A DNA stretch of 64,000 nt, taken from assembly GCA_002007465.1 (NCBI GenBank), contig LNAC01000770.1:508090-572089 (forward strand), in the 5' to 3' direction. This DNA is from Ailurus styani. Lineage: Eukaryota > Chordata > Mammalia > Carnivora > Ailuridae. The translations under genes were made by a program, and so were the position numbers. Shown here piece after piece: positions 27,901 through 33,900 of the stretch. Below the pieces are notes generated by a model that worked only from the letters and a program-made list of their open reading frames with translations, had not been told where the DNA came from and made no database searches. Each line of letters starts with the position of its first letter. The stretch's first letter is position 1.

Positions 27901-30900
27901 CTTGATATCTGGTTTCTGATCCTGGCTTCACCTCCAATTAGATATGTGATCTTAGTGAACCAGTGAGCTTCCCGAGTCTCCAGTTCTTTCCATCTCTGGG
28001 ACTGTCACAGGCTCTCCTCCACCACTGCTGGCCTGTCCTGAACACTTACATGGCAGTGCTTTGTGATCCATGGTGGTGCCTCTGCTGGTGCTGGGGGATA
28101 GTTCTTCAGGATACTAGGTGGTCTGACTGAAGAAATCCCCCTTCTCTGCCCCCAGACTTGTTCTTTCAAGGTGGAAGGGGAAGTTGTTGATGGCGGTGAC
28201 TATGAAGGCAGACGCAACTCTTTCCTGAGCACTTGATATGTGCTAGGCTCAGTGGAAGGTCCCTTACATAGACATCCTGTCTGATGTCCACAAAAGCCTT
28301 ATGAGACAAATATTACTACCTTTCTTTTGAAGCTGAAGCTCAGAGAGGTCAAGGAACCTGATATGACAGCCCATCAGTGGCAGATCTGCCCGCCCCCTGC
28401 CTCCACAACCCCCCGCATGCTAGTCTTCGTGCTCTTGACCACTCCTCCCTTGTGCCTGTCAGCATGCCCATTCTTCACTTTTAAACAGTTGGTTTCTTTT
28501 TTGCCATGTCCTCAGTGCTGGTGGTCCCCAGACACATTACCCCTTTGTCTTTCACTTCATGTTGAACAATCTGGGCTGCCTTTGAACTTCCTGCACAAGT
28601 CCTGGTTTTCCCAGCTGAGCACAGACACCCAGACCTGGGGGCCCGATAGGGCCTCTGAGCATGGCTTTCCTGGTGTTCACCCCCATCAGGGCCTGGACAT
28701 GCTACTGGTTGTACTCTGCATCACGAAGTCAGTGTCTGTTAGCCTTTGGATGAGCACCTAGTTAGCAAAGTCAGCAAATCACTCTTCCCATTGTGCAAAC
28801 AGCAGACAGAATTCAGAACTGACCTTCTGAGCAGAAGCTGGTATTGGGGTGGGATGTCTCCCTCTTTCTTTTGAAGCTCCCAGCCGGGCATGGAATGGTG
28901 GCAGAACCGTCTCTGCAGAAGTGGCCTGTGAGGGGAAGCCTCAGGGGTAGAGCAAGAAGGGAGAGGGAAGGCCTCTAAGGGGGTCTGCAGCCCAGAGCCC
29001 TGGGGGTAGCATCACTTCCAGGGAGAAGATCAGAGCAGCAAAGTCTCTGCTCTCCGCTTTTCCAAAAAGCTGCTCCCTTTGCTTAAAGGGTTCTCCCTGC
29101 CCTCCCTGACTGACTGACTGAACCTCTGCTCCTTCTGGGCCTGAGCCCCATGTCTACTCCTCCAAGAAGGCTCCCAGGTCCCTTGCTAAGCAGACTGCCA
29201 GTGGTGCTTCTCTCTGAGCTTCAACAGCCCTGTCCTGACTTTGACTCAGTACTCTCCACATTACAGTTTAGGGAGTTCCTGTGGCTGTCTCTCTCCTAAC
29301 AGTGAGCTCCAGGGGCCTGGGCACTGGCCAGTGGCCGGCACGTGTAGGTGTTCAAGAAGAGTACATGAGGCAGAACATGGGTGTGTAGAGGGCTGGCAGA
29401 ACCTCCATATTAGCCTTGCTCCTCTTCCCACTGACACCCTGTTAGCCTTCTTGTCATTGCAGTGTAACCCTTGGTCCCCTTCCAAGGCAGTCAGATACTT
29501 CACCAAAGCCCTGCCTTGGTGCCTGCCTCTGGTCCTGTCATGTACTTCCCCAGGGTGCTTCGCTGCTCAAAACCTGTCCAACATCTATCTATGTGGACTT
29601 CAGGGCATTTTGGGGTGGTACAGAGTAATGAGACAAATATGAGTTTGCACTGTGACTTCACACTATGTGACCTGAAACACTTAGTTGACCTCTGAAGCTC
29701 AGAGGGGATTAGGGCTGAAGGGCAAAGCCCTCTATGCTCCCTGGGATCAGCTCTATTGCCTAAGTCTCCCATGCATATGGTGTGCTTCCCCACAGCTCTG
29801 ACCCTGACCCACAATACACATCAAAGTGCAGGTAGATGGGAGAGGCTGGGTGACCTCAAGGTAGGGGCAATATCTTTACAGAAGGGAAGGGATAGAGACA
29901 AGAAGCCACTCCTGCTCATGCAGGTGTCGTCAACCATAGTGTCAGCTCTGCTTCCTCACTGCTCTCTAGTGTAGGGGCTCTCCCTCCATTCCTCTTCCAC
30001 TGCTGCCCTTTGGCCTGTGTCCTGGCCAATGTCCTGGACACACTTCATTTTCAACTTGAACAAAATTAAGGATGGAACTCTTTACTGTTGAAAAAAAATT
30101 TTTAACATAGTCTTAAAGTTGACAAAAATAAAAATGATGAATGCTTTGAGATGCTCCCTTCCTGATCTTTGGAACCCCACCTGTCTTGTGGCTTTCTGCA
30201 TGCTGCTTATGGGAGTAGAGGGCACCTTGGAGCCAACTCCTGGTTTCCTCTGTTCTGGCTACTCCACCCTGTGGAGGCCTGGTTGTTGGGACCTTGGCAT
30301 TCTCTGGTGTCCCTTATTTCACATTACCTTCTTTTCTTCAGGATCCCTGTATCTCTGATGTTCTTTGTCACTCCAAACCACCCTTGCACAGTGATGGCAT
30401 CATCTGTGCACACCTGAGTGGAATAGGATTCCCTGAGTATCCTCTCTTGAGAGAGTGTGCTCACTTCAAACCTGAGTGTCTTTGTGAACAGAAGACAGAA
30501 GGATTGCAGGACTCATAGCAGTGGGGAGGGTGGGTAGCTGGGCAAGAAGACCTCTCTATCTCTTTCCACCTGACATTTGTGTGTTCTGGAATGAAGTATG
30601 GTTCTACCCAGGCCCCTTCCCAGCCTGTTTCTCTCTGTCTTTTCTGCTCCCACTTCTAAGAACACAGGCAATGATGGGGCTTATGGAACACTCAGGAACT
30701 GGGGAAGAAGGAAGAACAGGGGATTACATGTGCATGTGCCCAGCCAGAGAAGGTTCCTTACTGATGGGCTGCAGAGCATGCTGGGAAGTGACAGAGCTTT
30801 TCTCTCTGAGATGAGGCACCTAATGGCCTGTTATCCACTCTTTAGCCACAGAGTTTCCAGCTTTCATGTGAGGAACAACTTTGCTCTGACCATAGCAGGT

Positions 30901-33900
30901 ACCATTTGAAAATTTTATATATGACTTTACTTAGTAGGTATATTTAGTCACTATTATCAATTCCATTTTAGAAATAAGGAAAGAGAGGTTTAAGGAAAAT
31001 TTAAATAAATGCCCCAGACTCACACAAATGACCATAAAGAGTCTCGAGAGCTTTCAAAAGATTGAAATATTAGAAAACATATTTTCTGACCACAATGGAG
31101 TTAAAATAGAAATCAATAAGACATCCAGAAAAGCCCCACGTATTTGGAAATTAAACAACACACTTCTAAATGATCCACTGTTCAAAAAATATCAGAAGGA
31201 AATTAGAAAACTTTTTAACTTTAAGGGTAATAAAAACCCCACATCATAAAATTTTTGAGCTATAGCTAAAGCAATGCATAGATTTAGATTTTTAGTTTTA
31301 AATGCCTATATATTAAATGCTTATATTACAAAACAAGAAAGGCGTAAAATCAATGATCTGTTTTCATATTAGGAAACAAATAAAAGGAAGGATAAGATAA
31401 TATCAGTAATCAATGAAATAGAAAAACAAAGAAAATCAATAAAAACAAAAGCTAGTTATTTGGAAAGATAAAAAAAAATCGATAAAGCTCTAACTAGGCC
31501 AATCAAGAAAAAGAAGAAAGAACACAAAGTACCAATGTTAGAAATGAAACAGAATTACTATAGATGATATGCTAAAAGGATAGTAAGGGGATAGTATGAA
31601 CAACTCTATAACAATAAGTTTTACAACTTAAACAGATAAGTTTCCATCAACAGATGAATGAAAAATCAAATGGTGGTTTATATGCACAACGGAATATTAT
31701 TCAGCCTTTAAAAAGAAGGAAATTCTGATGTATGGTATACCATGGATGAGCCTTGAGAATATTATGTTAAGTGAAATAAGCCAGTCACAAAAGAAAAAAA
31801 AACGAATACTATATGATGGTAGTCAAAATCTTAGAGACAGAAAGTATAATGGTGTTTGCCAAGGGCTAGGGGTACAGGAGAATAGAGATTATTGTTTAAT
31901 GTGTATAGAGCTTCAGTTTTACAAAATGAAAAGATCTATGCAGATGGATAGTGGTGATAGTTGAACAGTATGAATGTATTTAAGACCACTAAGCTGTACA
32001 CTTAAAATGGTTAAGATGTTAAATTTTATGTTATGTGTATTTCACCATGATGAGATACCATCTCACACCTGTCAGAATGGCTAAAATTAACAACTCTGGA
32101 AACAACAGATGTTGGTGAGGATATGGAGAAAGGGAAACCCTCTTGATGGGAATGCAAATTAGTGCAGCCACTCTGGAAAACAGTATGGAGGTTCCTCAAA
32201 AAGTTAAAAATGGAACTACCATATGACTCAGCAATTATACTACTAGGTATTTAACCAAAGAGTACAAAAATACAGATTCAAAGGGATACATGCACCCAGA
32301 TGTTTATAGCAGCATTATCAGCAATAGTCAAACTATGGAGAGAGCCCAAATATCCATTGCCTGCTGAATGGATAAAGAAGATGTGATATGTATATATATG
32401 TGTACACACATGCACACACACACACACACATGCGCACACACTGGAATATTAGTCAGCCATCAAAAAGAATGAAATCTTGCCATTTGCAGTGATGTGGATG
32501 GAGCTAGAATGTATTATGTTAAGTGAAATGAGTAAGTCAGAGAAAGACAAATTCCATATGATCTCACTCATGGTAAGAGCTGGGGGGGCAGGGAAAGAGG
32601 GAAACAAGTCATAAATGACTCTTAATGATAGAGAACAAACTGAAGGTTGATGGAAGGGGAGTAGGGGATGGGCTAGATGGGTGGTGGGTATTAAAGAGGT
32701 CACTTGTGATGAGCACTGGGTGTTGTATGTAAGTGATGAATCACTGAATTCTACTCCAGAAACCAATATTGTACTGTATGTTAACCAAGTAAAATTTAAA
32801 TAAAAAAAGAAAAATTTAATTAAAAAATCACAAAAAGCAAATTAAAAAAAAACTAGCCACCAACACTTAGAAATTGAAATAAAAAACACAATTCCATTTA
32901 TAATAGCATCCAAAAACATGAATTACTTGGGGCAAGTTTAACAAATTATGCAGGTTCTGTACACTAAGAACCGTAAAACTTTGCCAAGATCAAACATAGA
33001 AGGAAGAGAGCTGGTACTTGAACCATTTTCTGATGCTTATGCTCCTCACCATTCTGCATACTTCTTTCCTGTATTACCTCCATTTCACTCTCCACAAGCC
33101 ATGTGTGTGTGTGTGTGTCTGGGGCTCAGGGGTAAGTATCCCCTCAGAAATCCGTGGGCTTCCAGGAGGCGCAGGCCAATCAGAGCACTGCCTTAGCCTA
33201 CCCTGTGTCAATCCTTCTTCAGTGTCATTAGGTCCTAGTCCATTCTCACCTACATGTGGGGCAGTGCTGGCAGCTGAGGACTCTGTCTATGAAGAAGTAG
33301 ACTAGAGGGCAGAAGACACAGGCAGCATGCTTCATGCTTGGCTCCTGCCTAAGCGGGTAACACTGAGAGACAACAGCAAAACACAAGGCGAGAGAGGGAA
33401 GGTAGGTCTTGACTAACACCTCTACCTGGAAGCTGGTGAGAGTTGGGATCTTTGCTCAGGTGCTTACTTTGCCAAGTGTCTTTGTAGACCCCCTCACCTT
33501 TTTGCCCCTCCAACTTCCTCTGTAAAGGAAAATCACCACAAACACTGCCTCCATTTGTCATGGTGAGGTGAAATTAATTCTTGTGATCCCCAGAGCTTCA
33601 TGGTTAAGGGGAGGTTCTGACCTACTTCTTGTTTAACTCTTGGTGGATGCTGCAGCTCTAGCACTAACCTTGAGCTGTAGCTGTTGCCAGGGCACAGCTC
33701 TGAAGAATGGCAAGCTCTGAGGGGACAGAGGTCTGCCTGACCCTTGTCCTCTACCTAGTGCTGCACACAGTAAGTACCTGGTGATATCTACTAAGTGAAT
33801 GACTGAGTCATGAGGTGGCTGCTGTGGGTATTTGCACCACAGAACCATACTTTCTATCTTAACTGCCTGTCACATGGGAATAGTAACTCTGAACCTCCCA

